Source: Burkholderiaceae bacterium (GTDB taxonomy: Bacteria; Pseudomonadota; Gammaproteobacteria; Burkholderiales; Burkholderiaceae_C). From it: DNA of 64,000 bases. The stretch lies in assembly GCA_018780645.1 (NCBI GenBank), contig JADMJJ010000011.1, positions 124,001 to 188,000 of the forward strand, in the 5' to 3' direction. Each line of letters opens with the position of its first letter. Position 1 is the first letter of the stretch. The notes under the pieces were generated by a model. The model did not search any database. It was not told where the DNA came from and saw only the letters and a list, made by a program, of their open reading frames with translations. A program made the translations under genes and the position numbers. Below are positions 1-8,554 of the stretch, one piece after another.

Positions 1-985
1 GAAACTGCTTTTCTTGCTGCTGGTCCTCGCCGCCGGCGCGGTCGGCGGCGCCTGGTACTGGGTGCAGCAGCCGCTGGCACTGAGCCAGCCCTCGGTCGAG
101 CTGTCGATCGAGCCCAATACCCTGCCGCGCGACGTCGCCCAGGCCTGGGTCACGGCCGGCGTGCAGACCTCGCCGCGCTGGCTCTACGAGTGGTTCCGCT
201 GGTCGGGTCAGGCCAAGCTGATACGGGCCGGTAGCTACGAGATCCACACCGGCACCAGCCCTCGCCAGCTGCTGGACAAGATGGTGCGCGGCGACGAGGC
301 GCTGGAGACGGTCAAGCTGATCGAGGGCTGGACCTTCCGCCAGTTCCGCGCCGCCCTGGCCAAGGCGCCGGCCCTCAAACCGGCCAGCGCGGCGATGAGC
401 GAGGCCGAGATCATGGCCGCGCTCGGGGTGCCGCAGCTGCCGGCCGAGGGCCGCTTCTTCCCCGACACCTATGCCTACAGCCGCGGCGTCAGCGACCTGA
501 CGGTGATGCGCCGCGCCCTGCAGGCGATGCAGCGACGGCTCGACGCCGCCTGGGCGCAACGCGCCACCGATCTGCCGCTGAAGAGCGCCGACGAGGCGCT
601 GATACTGGCCTCCATCGTCGAAAAGGAGACGGGCAGGGCCTCCGACCGTGGCCTGGTGGCCGCCGTCTTCGTCAACCGGCTGCGCATCGGCATGCCGCTG
701 CAGACCGACCCGACGGTGATCTATGGCCTGGGCGAAGCTTTCGACGGCAATCTGCGCAAGCGAGATCTGCAGACCGACACCCCCTTCAACACCTACACCC
801 GCGGCGGTCTGCCGCCGACGCCGATCGCCATGCCGGGCCTGGCCTCGCTGCAGGCCACGCTGCACCCGGACGCCAGCAAGGCGCTTTACTTCGTCGCCAA
901 GGGCGACGGCAGCAGCGCCTTCAGCGAAACCCTCACCGAGCATAATCGCGCGGTCAACAAACATCAGCGTGGTTTGAATCAGTGA
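1..985 (+). CDS. mltG: Endolytic peptidoglycan transglycosylase MltG (5' end outside window)
   Basis: MltG/YceG-family membrane-anchored lytic transglycosylase, which cuts nascent glycan strands in the periplasm and so sets their length. The window opens inside the N-terminal membrane segment: the frame is open from base 2 (codons for KLLF before the TTG at 14), so the true start lies upstream. After the hydrophobic segment come a LysM-like region and the YceG catalytic core. The hallmark ASIVEKETG (about residues 200-208 of the visible part) carries the catalytic Glu, followed by AAVFVNRL, the QTDPTVIYG motif and YNTY-like [14 protein letters not shown]. The stop overlaps the GTG start of tmk by 4 nt, indicating translational coupling. 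The order mltG-tmk-holB is conserved in betaproteobacteria and gammaproteobacteria. Confidence 0.95.
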   Translation, partial: KLLFLLLVLAAGAVGGAWYWVQQPLALSQPSVELSIEPNTLPRDVAQAWVTAGVQTSPRWLYEWFRWSGQAKLIRAGSYEIHTGTSPRQLLDKMVRGDEALETVKLIEGWTFRQFRAALAKAPALKPASAAMSEAEIMAALGVPQLPAEGRFFPDTYAYSRGVSDLTVMRRALQAMQRRLDAAWAQRATDLPLKSADEALILASIVEKETGRASDRGLVAAVFVNRLRIGMPLQTDPTVIYGLGEAFDGNLRKRDLQTDTPFNTYTRGGLPPTPIAMPGLASLQATLHPDASKALYFVAKGDGSSAFSETLTEHNRAVNKHQRGLNQ

Positions 986-1611
986 ATTCAGCAGTGAGCT
1001 TGAGCGGGAAATTCATAAGCTTTGAAGGTATCGATGGCGCCGGAAAGTCCACGCATATCGCGGCGTTGACCGAGCGCCTGCGTATCCGCGGCGCAGATGT
1101 GCTGAACACCCGCGAGCCCGGTGGCACGCCGCTGGCCGAGCAGTTGCGCGAGCTGTTCCTGTACAAGCCCATGGACGGCCTGACCGAGGCGCTCTTGGTC
1201 TTCGCCGGGCGCCGCGACCATCTGGTGACGGTGATAGCCCCCGCGCTGGCCGCCGGCCGCACCGTGCTGTGCGACCGCTTCGCCGACGCCACCTTTGCCT
1301 ATCAGGGCCATGGCCGCGGCATGGATCTGGCCGTGCTGACCCAGCTCGAAACCTGGGTGCTGGACGGCCGGCAGCCCGATCTGACCCTGTGGTTCGACCT
1401 GCCAGCCGAGACCGCCGCCCAACGCCGCGCCTCGGCCCGCGCACCGGACCGCCTGGAGCAGCTGGACCTGGACTTTTTCGAGCGCGTGCGCGCCGGCTAT
1501 GCCGCCCGCTGTGCCCAGTTTCCCGAGCGCTTTGCACGCGTCGACGCCCAGGGCGATATCGCACAGGTCTGGTCGCGCGTCGAGGCGGTGCTGGAGCAGC
1601 GGGGGTGGTAA
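982..1611 (+). CDS. tmk: Thymidylate kinase
   Basis: dTMP kinase (209 aa, a normal family length), which phosphorylates dTMP to dTDP in dTTP synthesis. The P-loop [11 protein letters not shown] is at about residues 14-24, the [11 protein letters not shown] motif follows, and the [16 protein letters not shown] segment contains the DR(Y/F) motif and the substrate-binding region. The GTG start at 982 overlaps the mltG stop by 4 nt. A second GTG at 994 would remove only four residues and cannot be excluded. The 3' end overlaps holB by 7 nt. Confidence 0.96.
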   Translation: MNSAVSLSGKFISFEGIDGAGKSTHIAALTERLRIRGADVLNTREPGGTPLAEQLRELFLYKPMDGLTEALLVFAGRRDHLVTVIAPALAAGRTVLCDRFADATFAYQGHGRGMDLAVLTQLETWVLDGRQPDLTLWFDLPAETAAQRRASARAPDRLEQLDLDFFERVRAGYAARCAQFPERFARVDAQGDIAQVWSRVEAVLEQRGW

Positions 1612-2636
1612 GGGAAGACGGGCAACTGCCCTTGCCCTGGCTGGCCACGCCGCTGCGCGCGGCCCTGGCCTCGGCCCGCTCTCACGCCCTGCTGGTGCAG
1701 GGGCCGGGCGGGGTGGGGCAGTTCGAGCTGGCCGTCGTGCTGGCACAGACCTGGTTGTGCGAAGACACGACCCGCGCGCCGGACGCCTGGGCCTGTGGCC
1801 GCTGCGTCAGCTGCCGACTGTTCAACTCCCATGGCCATCCGGACTTCCGGCTGCTGATTCCCGACGCGCTGCGCGAGTCGCTGGGCTGGGCACCGGACGA
1901 AGCCGAGGGCGCGGCCTCCGAGACCAAGGCCAGCAAGGCCAAGCCCAGCCGCGAGATCAAGGTCGACGCGGTGCGTTCGGCCATCGGCTTTGCGCAACAA
2001 ACCTCGTCGCGTGGCCGCGCCAAGGTGGTGCTGGTCTATCCGGCCGAGGCGGTGAACCTGATTGCCTCCAACGCGTTGCTGAAGACGCTGGAAGAACCTG
2101 CCGGCCAGCTGCGCTTCGTGCTGGCCAGTGCCGCGCCGGATGCCTTGCTGCCCACCATTCGCAGCCGCTGCCAACCGGTGCCGCTGCCCTTGCCGATTGA
2201 GGCCGAGTGTCTGGGCTGGTTGCAGGCTCAAGGGGTCGATCAGCCCGAGATCCTGCTGCGCGGAGCCGGCGGCCGGCCTCAGGAGGCCTTGAACTGGGCT
2301 CGCGATGGCGTCCAGGCCAAGACCTGGGCGGCGTTGCCCGAGCGCCTGGCCCGAGGAGACGCCACGGCGCTGACCGACTGGCCGGTGCCGCGCGCGATCG
2401 ACGCCTTGCAGCGCCTGTGCCACGACCTGCTGCGCCGCCAGTGCGGGGCGGCATCCAGCTATTTCCCCGACAGCGCCGTGCCCAAGCTCAGGCATGCGGC
2501 ACCGCTGCATGCCTGGGGCCAGGCGCTGAAGCAGGCGGCGCGCCATGCCGACCATCCCTTGAACGCCGGCCTGTTGATGGAGTCGCTGTTCGTGCAGGGA
2601 AAAGCGGCCATCGCCCAGGCCAGTTTCAAAACCTGA
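1605..2636 (+). CDS. holB: DNA polymerase III subunit delta'
   Basis: Delta' subunit of the clamp-loader complex (343 aa from the chosen start). The GTG at 1605 lies inside the last codons of tmk, directly after a GGGGG-type ribosome-binding stretch. Longer in-frame starts would run back through tmk and are not credible. Visible features are a degenerate P-loop [11 protein letters not shown] lacking the Walker-A Lys (typical of delta', which does not bind ATP), the zinc module [10 protein letters not shown] followed by [14 protein letters not shown] and the SRC motif in TIRSRCQPV, whose Arg acts as an arginine finger for the neighbouring subunit. Its place after tmk supports the call. Confidence 0.95.
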   Translation: MVREDGQLPLPWLATPLRAALASARSHALLVQGPGGVGQFELAVVLAQTWLCEDTTRAPDAWACGRCVSCRLFNSHGHPDFRLLIPDALRESLGWAPDEAEGAASETKASKAKPSREIKVDAVRSAIGFAQQTSSRGRAKVVLVYPAEAVNLIASNALLKTLEEPAGQLRFVLASAAPDALLPTIRSRCQPVPLPLPIEAECLGWLQAQGVDQPEILLRGAGGRPQEALNWARDGVQAKTWAALPERLARGDATALTDWPVPRAIDALQRLCHDLLRRQCGAASSYFPDSAVPKLRHAAPLHAWGQALKQAARHADHPLNAGLLMESLFVQGKAAIAQASFKT

Positions 2637-2666
2637 CGTTGCCGGCGCTTCGGTACACTGCAGACC

Positions 2667-3080
2667 ATGAGCGAAGCGCCCAACTCCCGCCCCCCGGCCG
2701 CTGCCGCAGGCATTGCCGCGCCGGTGAGCACCGCTGCAGGCGCGCGCCCCAGCGTGATACAGCTGGTGTTCAAGGAGAAGACGGCGCTCTACGCGGCCTA
2801 TATCCCGCTGTTCTCCGAGGGCGGCCTGTTCGTGCCGACCACGCGCGAGTACAAGCTCGGTGATGACATCTACCTGCTGCTGTCGCTGCCCGAAGACCCG
2901 CAGCGCTACCCGGTGGCCGGCAAGATCGGCTGGATCACCCCGGCCAATGCCTCCGGCGGCCGCACCCAGGGTGTCGGCGTGCGTTTCCCCTCGGACGAGA
3001 AGACGCGGCTGATCAAGATCAAGATCGAAGAACTGCTGGGAACGTCGATTTCGTCGGCTAAACCCACTCAAACCATCTAG
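2667..3080 (+). CDS. pilZ: Type IV pilus PilZ-domain protein
   Basis: PilZ protein (137 aa) of the type IV pilus class, required for pilus biogenesis or twitching in relatives. Residues about 1-35 are a Pro/Ala-rich, probably disordered leader; the PilZ beta-barrel covers about 38-125. The canonical c-di-GMP motif RxxxR is not visible and the (D/N)xSxxG motif appears as FSEGGLFV, as in PilZ proper, which does not bind c-di-GMP. It lies 30 nt after holB; the tmk-holB-pilZ-tatD order is standard in pseudomonads and Burkholderiales. Confidence 0.9.
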   Translation: MSEAPNSRPPAAAAGIAAPVSTAAGARPSVIQLVFKEKTALYAAYIPLFSEGGLFVPTTREYKLGDDIYLLLSLPEDPQRYPVAGKIGWITPANASGGRTQGVGVRFPSDEKTRLIKIKIEELLGTSISSAKPTQTI

Positions 3081-3090
3081 CGCCGGTTGA

Positions 3091-3136
3091 GGACAGAGCT
3101 TTCGGCCGCGCTGCGCGCGAGTCTCAAGGTCTGTCC
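3091..3136. repeat. Hairpin between pilZ and tatD (REP-like palindrome)
   Basis: Inverted repeat with 11-nt arms: GGACAGAGCTT (3091-3101) pairs 10 of 11 with AAGGTCTGTCC (3126-3136). The loop itself contains GC-rich complementary runs. It fills most of the pilZ-tatD gap. It could be a transcript-processing or attenuating hairpin, or one copy of a dispersed intergenic palindrome. It has no T-tract, so it is not a typical intrinsic terminator. Confidence 0.5.
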
Positions 3137-3148
3137 CCAAGACAGAAT

Positions 3149-3952
3149 ATGTTCATAGACTCCCACTGCCACCTGAGCTTCCCCGAACTGCGAGGCCAGC
3201 TCGACGACATCCTCGCCAAGATGGCCGAGGCGCAGGTCGACCGCGCCATCTGCATCTGCACGACGATGGAGGAGTACCCGGCCGTGCGCGCTGTGGTGGA
3301 CCCCCATCCTCATCTGTGGGCCACGGTCGGCGTGCACCCCGACAACGAGGACGTACACGAGCCGACGCTGGATGAGCTGGTGCAGGCCGCGGCTGATGCC
3401 AAGATCGTCGCCATCGGCGAGACCGGCCTCGACTACTACCGGCTCAACGGCCGCAGCATTGCCGACATGGAGTGGCAGCGCGAGCGCTTTCGCACGCACA
3501 TCCGCGCGTCCCGGGCCAGCGGCAAGCCGCTGGTGATACACACCCGCAGCGCGGCCGAGGACACGCTGCGCGTGCTGCGCGAGGAGGGCGGCGAGGCAGC
3601 AGGAGGCGTGTTCCATTGCTTCACCGAGACCATGGATGTGGCGCAGGCGGCCGTGGACATGGGTTTCTATGTTTCGTTCTCCGGCATCCTGACCTTCAAG
3701 AACGCCGGTGATCTGCGCGAGGTGGCCTCACGGCTGCCGCTGGATCGCCTGCTGATCGAGACCGACAGCCCGTACTTGGCGCCGATGCCGCACCGCGGCA
3801 AGCTGAACAACCCTTCTTATGTGCCCCTGGTGGCCAAGCAGTTGGCCGAGATCCGGGGCTGCACGATCGAGCATCTGGCGGCGGTGACCAGCGCCAATTG
3901 CGAGCTCCTGTTCGGTATTCCGTCATTGGCAGAATCTCATGCGATACCTTAG
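3149..3952 (+). CDS. TatD-family metal-dependent hydrolase
   Basis: TatD/YcfH-type DNase or hydrolase of the amidohydrolase TIM-barrel fold (267 aa). Metal-binding and catalytic motifs occur in the expected order: the N-terminal DSHCHLSF (H-x-H), GETGLDYYR (bridging Glu), the His in VIHTRSA, the His in GVFHCFTE, and the C-terminal ETDSPYLAP with the conserved Asp. The YcfH-like position after holB-pilZ is typical. Members have 3'-5' exonuclease or deoxyribonuclease activity; the exact substrate here is unknown. It overlaps the next gene by 14 nt. Confidence 0.92.
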   Translation: MFIDSHCHLSFPELRGQLDDILAKMAEAQVDRAICICTTMEEYPAVRAVVDPHPHLWATVGVHPDNEDVHEPTLDELVQAAADAKIVAIGETGLDYYRLNGRSIADMEWQRERFRTHIRASRASGKPLVIHTRSAAEDTLRVLREEGGEAAGGVFHCFTETMDVAQAAVDMGFYVSFSGILTFKNAGDLREVASRLPLDRLLIETDSPYLAPMPHRGKLNNPSYVPLVAKQLAEIRGCTIEHLAAVTSANCELLFGIPSLAESHAIP

Positions 3953-4568
3953 ATATATTGTCTATCTCATTGCTGTGTCAGGATTTTCCTTGGCGCGGGC
4001 GGGCGACGTTGAAGACTTCTTCACAGCCATAGGCCGTGACGACGGCCGCCTTGTGATGACCCTGATGATTCGCGGTGTGAATCCCAATGCCCGCGACGCC
4101 GAGGGCAATGTCGGCCTGGTGGTGGCGCTGCGCGACGAGTCCTTGAAAGCCGCGGACAGCCTGATGCAGTACCCGGCACTGGACGTGAACCTGGCCAATG
4201 CGGCCGGTGAGACGGCACTGATGATGGCGGCGCTGCGCGGCCAACTGGACTGGGTCAAGAAGCTGCTGGTGCGCGGCGCCCGGATCAATCGCGAGGGCTG
4301 GGCCCCGCTGCACTACGCCGCGACTGCGGCCGATGGCGAAAGCTCGATCGAGCTGCTGATCAAGGAGGGCGCCGAGCTCAATGCGCGCTCGCCCAATGGC
4401 AGCACGCCGCTGATGATGGCCGCCCGCTACGGCCGCGAGAGCGCGGTTGATGCCCTGCTCAAGGCGGGCGCGGACAAGGGCCTGCGCAATGAACAGGGCC
4501 TCAGCGCGCTGGACTTTGCCCGTGCCTCCGGCCGCGAGTATCTGTATCCGAGGCTGACAGCGCCCTAG
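3939..4568 (+). CDS. Exported ankyrin-repeat protein
   Basis: Ankyrin-repeat protein (209 aa). An N-terminal signal peptide is visible, with the hydrophobic run YIVYLIAVSGFSLARA and a likely cleavage site after ARA, so the mature protein is probably periplasmic. About four to five ankyrin repeats follow, each with the (T/A)-(P/A)-L-(M/H) and ALLxxGA(D/R/E) signature, for example GETALMMAALRG, APLHYAATAADG and STPLMMAARYGR. Such repeats mediate protein-protein contacts. The 14-nt overlap with tatD implies co-translation. No specific partner can be read from the sequence. Confidence 0.88.
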   Translation: MRYLRYIVYLIAVSGFSLARAGDVEDFFTAIGRDDGRLVMTLMIRGVNPNARDAEGNVGLVVALRDESLKAADSLMQYPALDVNLANAAGETALMMAALRGQLDWVKKLLVRGARINREGWAPLHYAATAADGESSIELLIKEGAELNARSPNGSTPLMMAARYGRESAVDALLKAGADKGLRNEQGLSALDFARASGREYLYPRLTAP

Positions 4569-4640
4569 GAAGTTCACTGACACCGGGAATGGGGGGCCGC
4601 CCACTGGGCGAATCCTTGCCGCCGCCTAAAGTCGGGGCAT

Positions 4641-4658
4641 GGTTACAAACCGGTAACC
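4641..4658. promoter_or_regulatory. Inverted repeat upstream of small conserved gene
   Basis: GGTTAC-AAACCG-GTAACC: 6-nt arms around a 6-nt spacer, ending 23 nt before the ATG at 4682. Its size and position fit a protein-binding operator or the 5' leader of the following gene. This is seen in the sequence only; no regulator is identified. Confidence 0.3.
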
Positions 4659-4681
4659 GCCTCAACCCCAGGAGCTTCCCC

Positions 4682-4888
4682 ATGCAACAAGCCCAAGCCT
4701 GCGCCAACCCGTTTGCGATGATGCTTGACCCGGAGCGCATCCTGCGCGCCGTCGAGGCCTCCGAGCGCCTGAACCACCTGCATAGCCGCATCTGCAGGCC
4801 GCTGGACAAGGCCGTCGCTGCCGCTCCCAGCGCCGGCGCCGAGTTCGATCTGCTGGTGGATGGGCTGCCCGACGACGAGCGGGCCTGA
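4682..4888 (+). CDS. Small conserved hypothetical protein
   Basis: 68-residue protein beginning MQQAQACANPFAMMLDPE. The ATG at 4682 is preceded by AGGAG at good spacing; a longer in-frame start at 4589 has no such site. I recognise the pattern CANPFAxMxxPExIL as a small conserved family in Burkholderiales but know no function for it. The C-terminus is acidic (DGLPDDERA). There is no signal peptide or membrane segment. Confidence 0.7.
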   Translation: MQQAQACANPFAMMLDPERILRAVEASERLNHLHSRICRPLDKAVAAAPSAGAEFDLLVDGLPDDERA

Positions 4889-4972
4889 TCCCCCGGCTCG
4901 TTGTCATAGGACTCTTGCATACTGCGGCGCTGAGCCGCCTCTGGCGGTACCGCGTTTCATCCAAGGGTTCCC

Positions 4973-5944
4973 ATGGCCGCCAACGACCGCCAGGACATGT
5001 CTTATGCCGCCCTCAAGGTGGCACGCCTGTACTACCAGCAGCAGCTCACCACGGCCGCCATTGCCCAGGAGCTGGGCACCTCGCGCGCCACCGTCTCGCG
5101 GCTCCTGAGCTTTGCCAGCGAGACCGGTCTGGTCGAGGTGCGCATCCATGATCCCGCCGCCCAGCCGCAGCAGCTGGAGTCACTCATCCAGCAGCAGTTC
5201 GGCCTGAAGGCGATCCAGGTCGTGCCGGTGCCGCCGGGCGCCAGCGAGCAGCAATGCCTGCAGCGCGTGGCCCAGCAGGCCGCCGCCTATCTGAACACCA
5301 TCGTCGAGCCCCAGAGCGTGCTGGGCGTTGCCTGGGGCACGACGCTGGCCGCCGTGGCCGGCGCGCTGATACAGAAACCGGTGCGCGAGCTGGACGTGGT
5401 GCAGCTCAATGGCTCGGCGACCGGCGCCAACTTCGCCAATGCCTTTGGGGAGTCCATTGTCTCGCGGCTGGCGCAGAACTATGGCGCGCGCAGCCACAGC
5501 TTTCCGGTGCCGGCCTTCTTCGACTACGCGGCCACCCGCGAGGCGCTGTGGCGCGAGCGCAGCATCCAGGCGCTGCGGGCGCTGCAGGAGCGGGCCAGGG
5601 TGCTGGTGTTCAGCATCGGCGCAGCGCGCACTGGCAGCCATGTGCACAGCGGGGACTATCTGGACGAGGCCGAGTTCCAGAGCCTGCAGGCCGATGGCGT
5701 GGTGGGCGACATCGCCACCGTGTTCTTCCGCGCCGACGGTAGCTGGCGCGACATCGCGCTGAACGCCCGCAGCAGCGGCCTGGAGCTGGACCGCTTCGAG
5801 CGCGCCGAGCATGCGCTGTGCGTGGTCTCCGGCCGCGGCAAGCTGGCCGGCCTGCGCGCCGCGCTGCGCGGCGGCTTCGTCAACGAGCTGGTGCTGGACG
5901 AACCGACGGCGATGCTGCTGCTGGAGGAGCCCGGATCGCGCTAG
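4973..5944 (+). CDS. SorC/DeoR-type sugar-binding transcriptional regulator
   Basis: Cytoplasmic transcription factor (323 aa) with an N-terminal helix-turn-helix (about residues 28-55: AAIAQELGTSRATVSRLL) and a C-terminal SorC-type effector domain resembling sugar-phosphate isomerases. Family landmarks are GVAWGTTLAAV, QLNGSATGANFANA, the FSIGAARTGSH segment and GDIATVFFRADGS. Members respond to phosphorylated sugars or polyols. The downstream same-strand gene is a 5'-nucleotidase whose start follows 29 nt after this stop, so the two may be co-transcribed. The effector is unknown. Confidence 0.88.
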   Translation: MAANDRQDMSYAALKVARLYYQQQLTTAAIAQELGTSRATVSRLLSFASETGLVEVRIHDPAAQPQQLESLIQQQFGLKAIQVVPVPPGASEQQCLQRVAQQAAAYLNTIVEPQSVLGVAWGTTLAAVAGALIQKPVRELDVVQLNGSATGANFANAFGESIVSRLAQNYGARSHSFPVPAFFDYAATREALWRERSIQALRALQERARVLVFSIGAARTGSHVHSGDYLDEAEFQSLQADGVVGDIATVFFRADGSWRDIALNARSSGLELDRFERAEHALCVVSGRGKLAGLRAALRGGFVNELVLDEPTAMLLLEEPGSR

Positions 5945-5973
5945 CATCTCCTACCTCGCTTGTAGGAGCTCTT

Positions 5974-7596
5974 GTGACTGCTTTGTTTAAAGCCGCGGCA
6001 CTGCCCGCGACGTTGGCGGCCCTGTTCGCCCTCGGTGGCTGTGCCGTGCAGGCGCCGCGCGCGCCGCTGAAGCTGACCGTGATCCACACCAACGACCATC
6101 ATGGCCGCTTCTGGACCAATGCCGATGGCGAGTACGGCCTGGCCGCGCGCAAGACGCTGATCGACCGCATACGCGCCGAGGTCCGTGCCGACGGCGGCCA
6201 CACGCTGCTGCTCGATGGCGGCGACGTCAACACCGGCGTGCCCGAGAGCGATCTGCTCGACGCCGAGCCCGACTTCAAGGGCATGGACCTGATCGGCTAT
6301 GACGCCACGGCCGTCGGCAACCACGAGTTCGACAAGCCGCCCGCGGTGCTGGCCAAGCAGCGCCAGTGGGTCAAGTATCCGCTGCTGGCGGCCAATATCT
6401 ACAAGGACGGCCAGCGCATGTTCGAGCCCTACCGCGTGTTCGAGCGCGGCGGCTACAGGATTGCGGTGATGGGCCTGACCACCGACGACACGCAGAAGAT
6501 GGTGTCACCCGACAATATCCGCGGCGTCGTGTTCCGCAAGCCCGCCGAGGAGGCCGCCCAGCTGGTGCCCGAGCTGCGCGCCAAGGCTGACATGGTGATC
6601 GCCACCACCCATATGGGCCACTACCCGGACGGCAATCGTGGCGTCAACGCACCCGGCGATGTGGAGATGGCGCGGGCCGTGCGCGGGCTGGACCTGGTCG
6701 TCGGCGGCCACAGCCAGGACCCCGTTTGCATGCTGGCCGAGAACCAGCGCAACGAGGCCTATGTGCCGGGCCAGCCCTGCGCCCCGGATCGCCAGAACGG
6801 CGCCTGGATCGTGCAGGCCCATGAGTGGGGCAAGTATGTGGGCCGCGCCGATTTCGTCATAGCCGCCGGCAAGATCGAACTGGTGCGCTACCAACTGCTG
6901 CCGGTCAATCTGATGAAGAAGCTGCCCGACGGCACGAAGACGACCTACACCACGCCCATCCCGCAGGACCCGCAGATGCGCGCCTTCCTGGAGCCGTTCC
7001 AGACCGCCGGCGACACGCGCCTGGGCGTGCCGGTGGGCTCGGTCGACGGCCTGCTCGACGGCGACCGCGTGCGCGTGCGCCGCCAGCCGACCAATCTGGG
7101 CGTGCTGGTGGCCAAGGCAATGATGGACAAGACCGGCGCCGACCTGGCCCTGATCAATTCCGGCGGTGTGCGCGAGTCGCTGCAGCCGGGCGCCATCAGC
7201 TACCGCGACGTGCTCAAGGTGCATCCGTTCGGCGGCATGCTGGCCCTGGTGCAGCTCAAGGGCGACGAACTGCTGGCCTATCTGCAGGCCGCCGCAAAGA
7301 TGAGCCCGGGAGCGGGCGCCTTTCCGCAGACGGCGGGCGTGCAGATGCGCATCGTCGGCGGCCAGTTGGAGTCGGCCCAGGTCGGTGGCCAGGCCATAGA
7401 CCCGCAGCGCACCTACCGGCTGGCGATCAGCGTGTTCACCGCCGCCGGTGGCGACGGCTATCCGAAGCTGGACCGGCATCCCGGCTTCGTCAACACCGGT
7501 TTCGTCGATGCCGACGTGCTGCGTGCCTATATCGCGGCGCGCAGCCCGCTGAAGGCGGCGGACTATGAGCCCGGGGACGCGGTGACCCGCCGCTGA
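5974..7596 (+). CDS. UshA-like 5'-nucleotidase / cyclic phosphodiesterase lipoprotein
   Basis: Bifunctional metallophosphatase/5'-nucleotidase (540 aa; E. coli UshA has 550). The GTG start at 5974 has AGGAG five bases upstream. A lipobox, FALGGC at about residues 20-25, predicts lipid anchoring. The metallophosphatase motifs are IHTNDHHGRF, LLDGGDVNTG, GNHEFD, TTHMGHYP and VVGGHSQD; the C-terminal 5'-nucleotidase domain shows NSGGVRESL and AAGGDGYPKL. The family hydrolyses extracellular nucleotides to nucleosides and phosphate in the periplasm. The adjacent SorC-type regulator suggests control by a ribose- or nucleoside-derived signal, which is an inference. Confidence 0.9.
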   Translation: MTALFKAAALPATLAALFALGGCAVQAPRAPLKLTVIHTNDHHGRFWTNADGEYGLAARKTLIDRIRAEVRADGGHTLLLDGGDVNTGVPESDLLDAEPDFKGMDLIGYDATAVGNHEFDKPPAVLAKQRQWVKYPLLAANIYKDGQRMFEPYRVFERGGYRIAVMGLTTDDTQKMVSPDNIRGVVFRKPAEEAAQLVPELRAKADMVIATTHMGHYPDGNRGVNAPGDVEMARAVRGLDLVVGGHSQDPVCMLAENQRNEAYVPGQPCAPDRQNGAWIVQAHEWGKYVGRADFVIAAGKIELVRYQLLPVNLMKKLPDGTKTTYTTPIPQDPQMRAFLEPFQTAGDTRLGVPVGSVDGLLDGDRVRVRRQPTNLGVLVAKAMMDKTGADLALINSGGVRESLQPGAISYRDVLKVHPFGGMLALVQLKGDELLAYLQAAAKMSPGAGAFPQTAGVQMRIVGGQLESAQVGGQAIDPQRTYRLAISVFTAAGGDGYPKLDRHPGFVNTGFVDADVLRAYIAARSPLKAADYEPGDAVTRR

Positions 7597-7597
7597 G

Positions 7598-8554
7598 TTA
7601 CTTGAGCTGCCCGCCGGCCGCTTCGACCAGGCGTCGGTTCAGCTCCCACTCGCGGGCAATGTGGCGGGCGAACTCGGCCGCCGTGCCCCCGGCCGGCAGG
7701 TTGTTCACCGCCAGCAGGCGCTGGCGGATGTCGGGCAGTTGCAAGGCCTTGTTCAGCTCGGTGTTGAGTCGCGCCAGCACCGGCTCGGGCGTCCTGCCCG
7801 GGGCGAAGATGCCGAACAGCGAGACCAGATTGGCCGGCGCGAAACCCACCTCGGCCAGGGTGGGCACGTCCGGCAGCACGTCCAGCCGGTTCGGCGCGCC
7901 AACGGCCAGGGCCTTGAACTTGCCGCTCCTGATGTGCTGCAGCTGCTGCGCGCCGACGTTGGATGACAGCAGCTCGAACTGCCCGCCCAGCGCGTCGTTG
8001 AGCTGCTGGCCGCCACCCTTGTAGGGGATGTGGGTGATGTCCGCACCGCTGATCAGCTTGACCTGCTCCAGCACCCTATGCCCGGTCGTCGCCAGCCCTG
8101 AGGTCGCCCAGCGCACGCCGCCGGGCCGCGCGCGGGCAAGCTCCAGCATCTCGGCAAAGCTGCCCGCCTTCAGCGCCGGCGTGCCCACGACCAGCACCGG
8201 CGTGAACATCACGCCGACGACCGGCGCAATGTCCTTGAGCGGCTCGTAGCCGACCCGGCCCAGATGCGGCGTCAGCACCAGCGGGCTGATGGCCGAGAAC
8301 ACCAGCGTGTAGCCATCGGGCGGGGCCTTGGCCAGCATCTCCATGGCCAGCGCGCCACCGGCGCCGGCGCGGTGCTCGACCAGCACCGGCGTGCCCAGCT
8401 GGGCGGCCAGCTTCTCGGCCAGTGCGCGGCTGATCTCGTCGCTGACGCCGCCGGGCGGATAGGCCACCACCAGGTGAATGGGCCGGCTCGGCCAGGTCTG
8501 GCCGAGGACGGCGCTGGCAAGCAGGCACAACAACAGAGCGAGCAGGGCCCTCAT
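7598..8554 (-). CDS. Bug/TctC-family tripartite tricarboxylate transporter substrate-binding protein
   Basis: Periplasmic solute-binding protein (318 aa) of the Bug family. The start chosen is the ATG at 8554, which overlaps the LysR stop as ATGA and is followed directly by a signal peptide (RALLALLLCLLASAVLGQ). Diagnostic motifs are VVAYPPGGVSDEISR and HIPYKGGGQQLND. The ligand is normally a small carboxylate and cannot be deduced. No TctA/TctB membrane genes lie nearby, which is usual for orphan Bug genes in Burkholderiales. The coupled LysR gene is likely its regulator. Confidence 0.92.
   Translation of the reverse strand: MRALLALLLCLLASAVLGQTWPSRPIHLVVAYPPGGVSDEISRALAEKLAAQLGTPVLVEHRAGAGGALAMEMLAKAPPDGYTLVFSAISPLVLTPHLGRVGYEPLKDIAPVVGVMFTPVLVVGTPALKAGSFAEMLELARARPGGVRWATSGLATTGHRVLEQVKLISGADITHIPYKGGGQQLNDALGGQFELLSSNVGAQQLQHIRSGKFKALAVGAPNRLDVLPDVPTLAEVGFAPANLVSLFGIFAPGRTPEPVLARLNTELNKALQLPDIRQRLLAVNNLPAGGTAAEFARHIAREWELNRRLVEAAGGQLK

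Noticed and set aside
1269-1604. holB start at 1269
   Set aside because: It would overlap tmk for over 300 bp with a translation that has no holB similarity; the GTG at 1605 gives the normal protein length.
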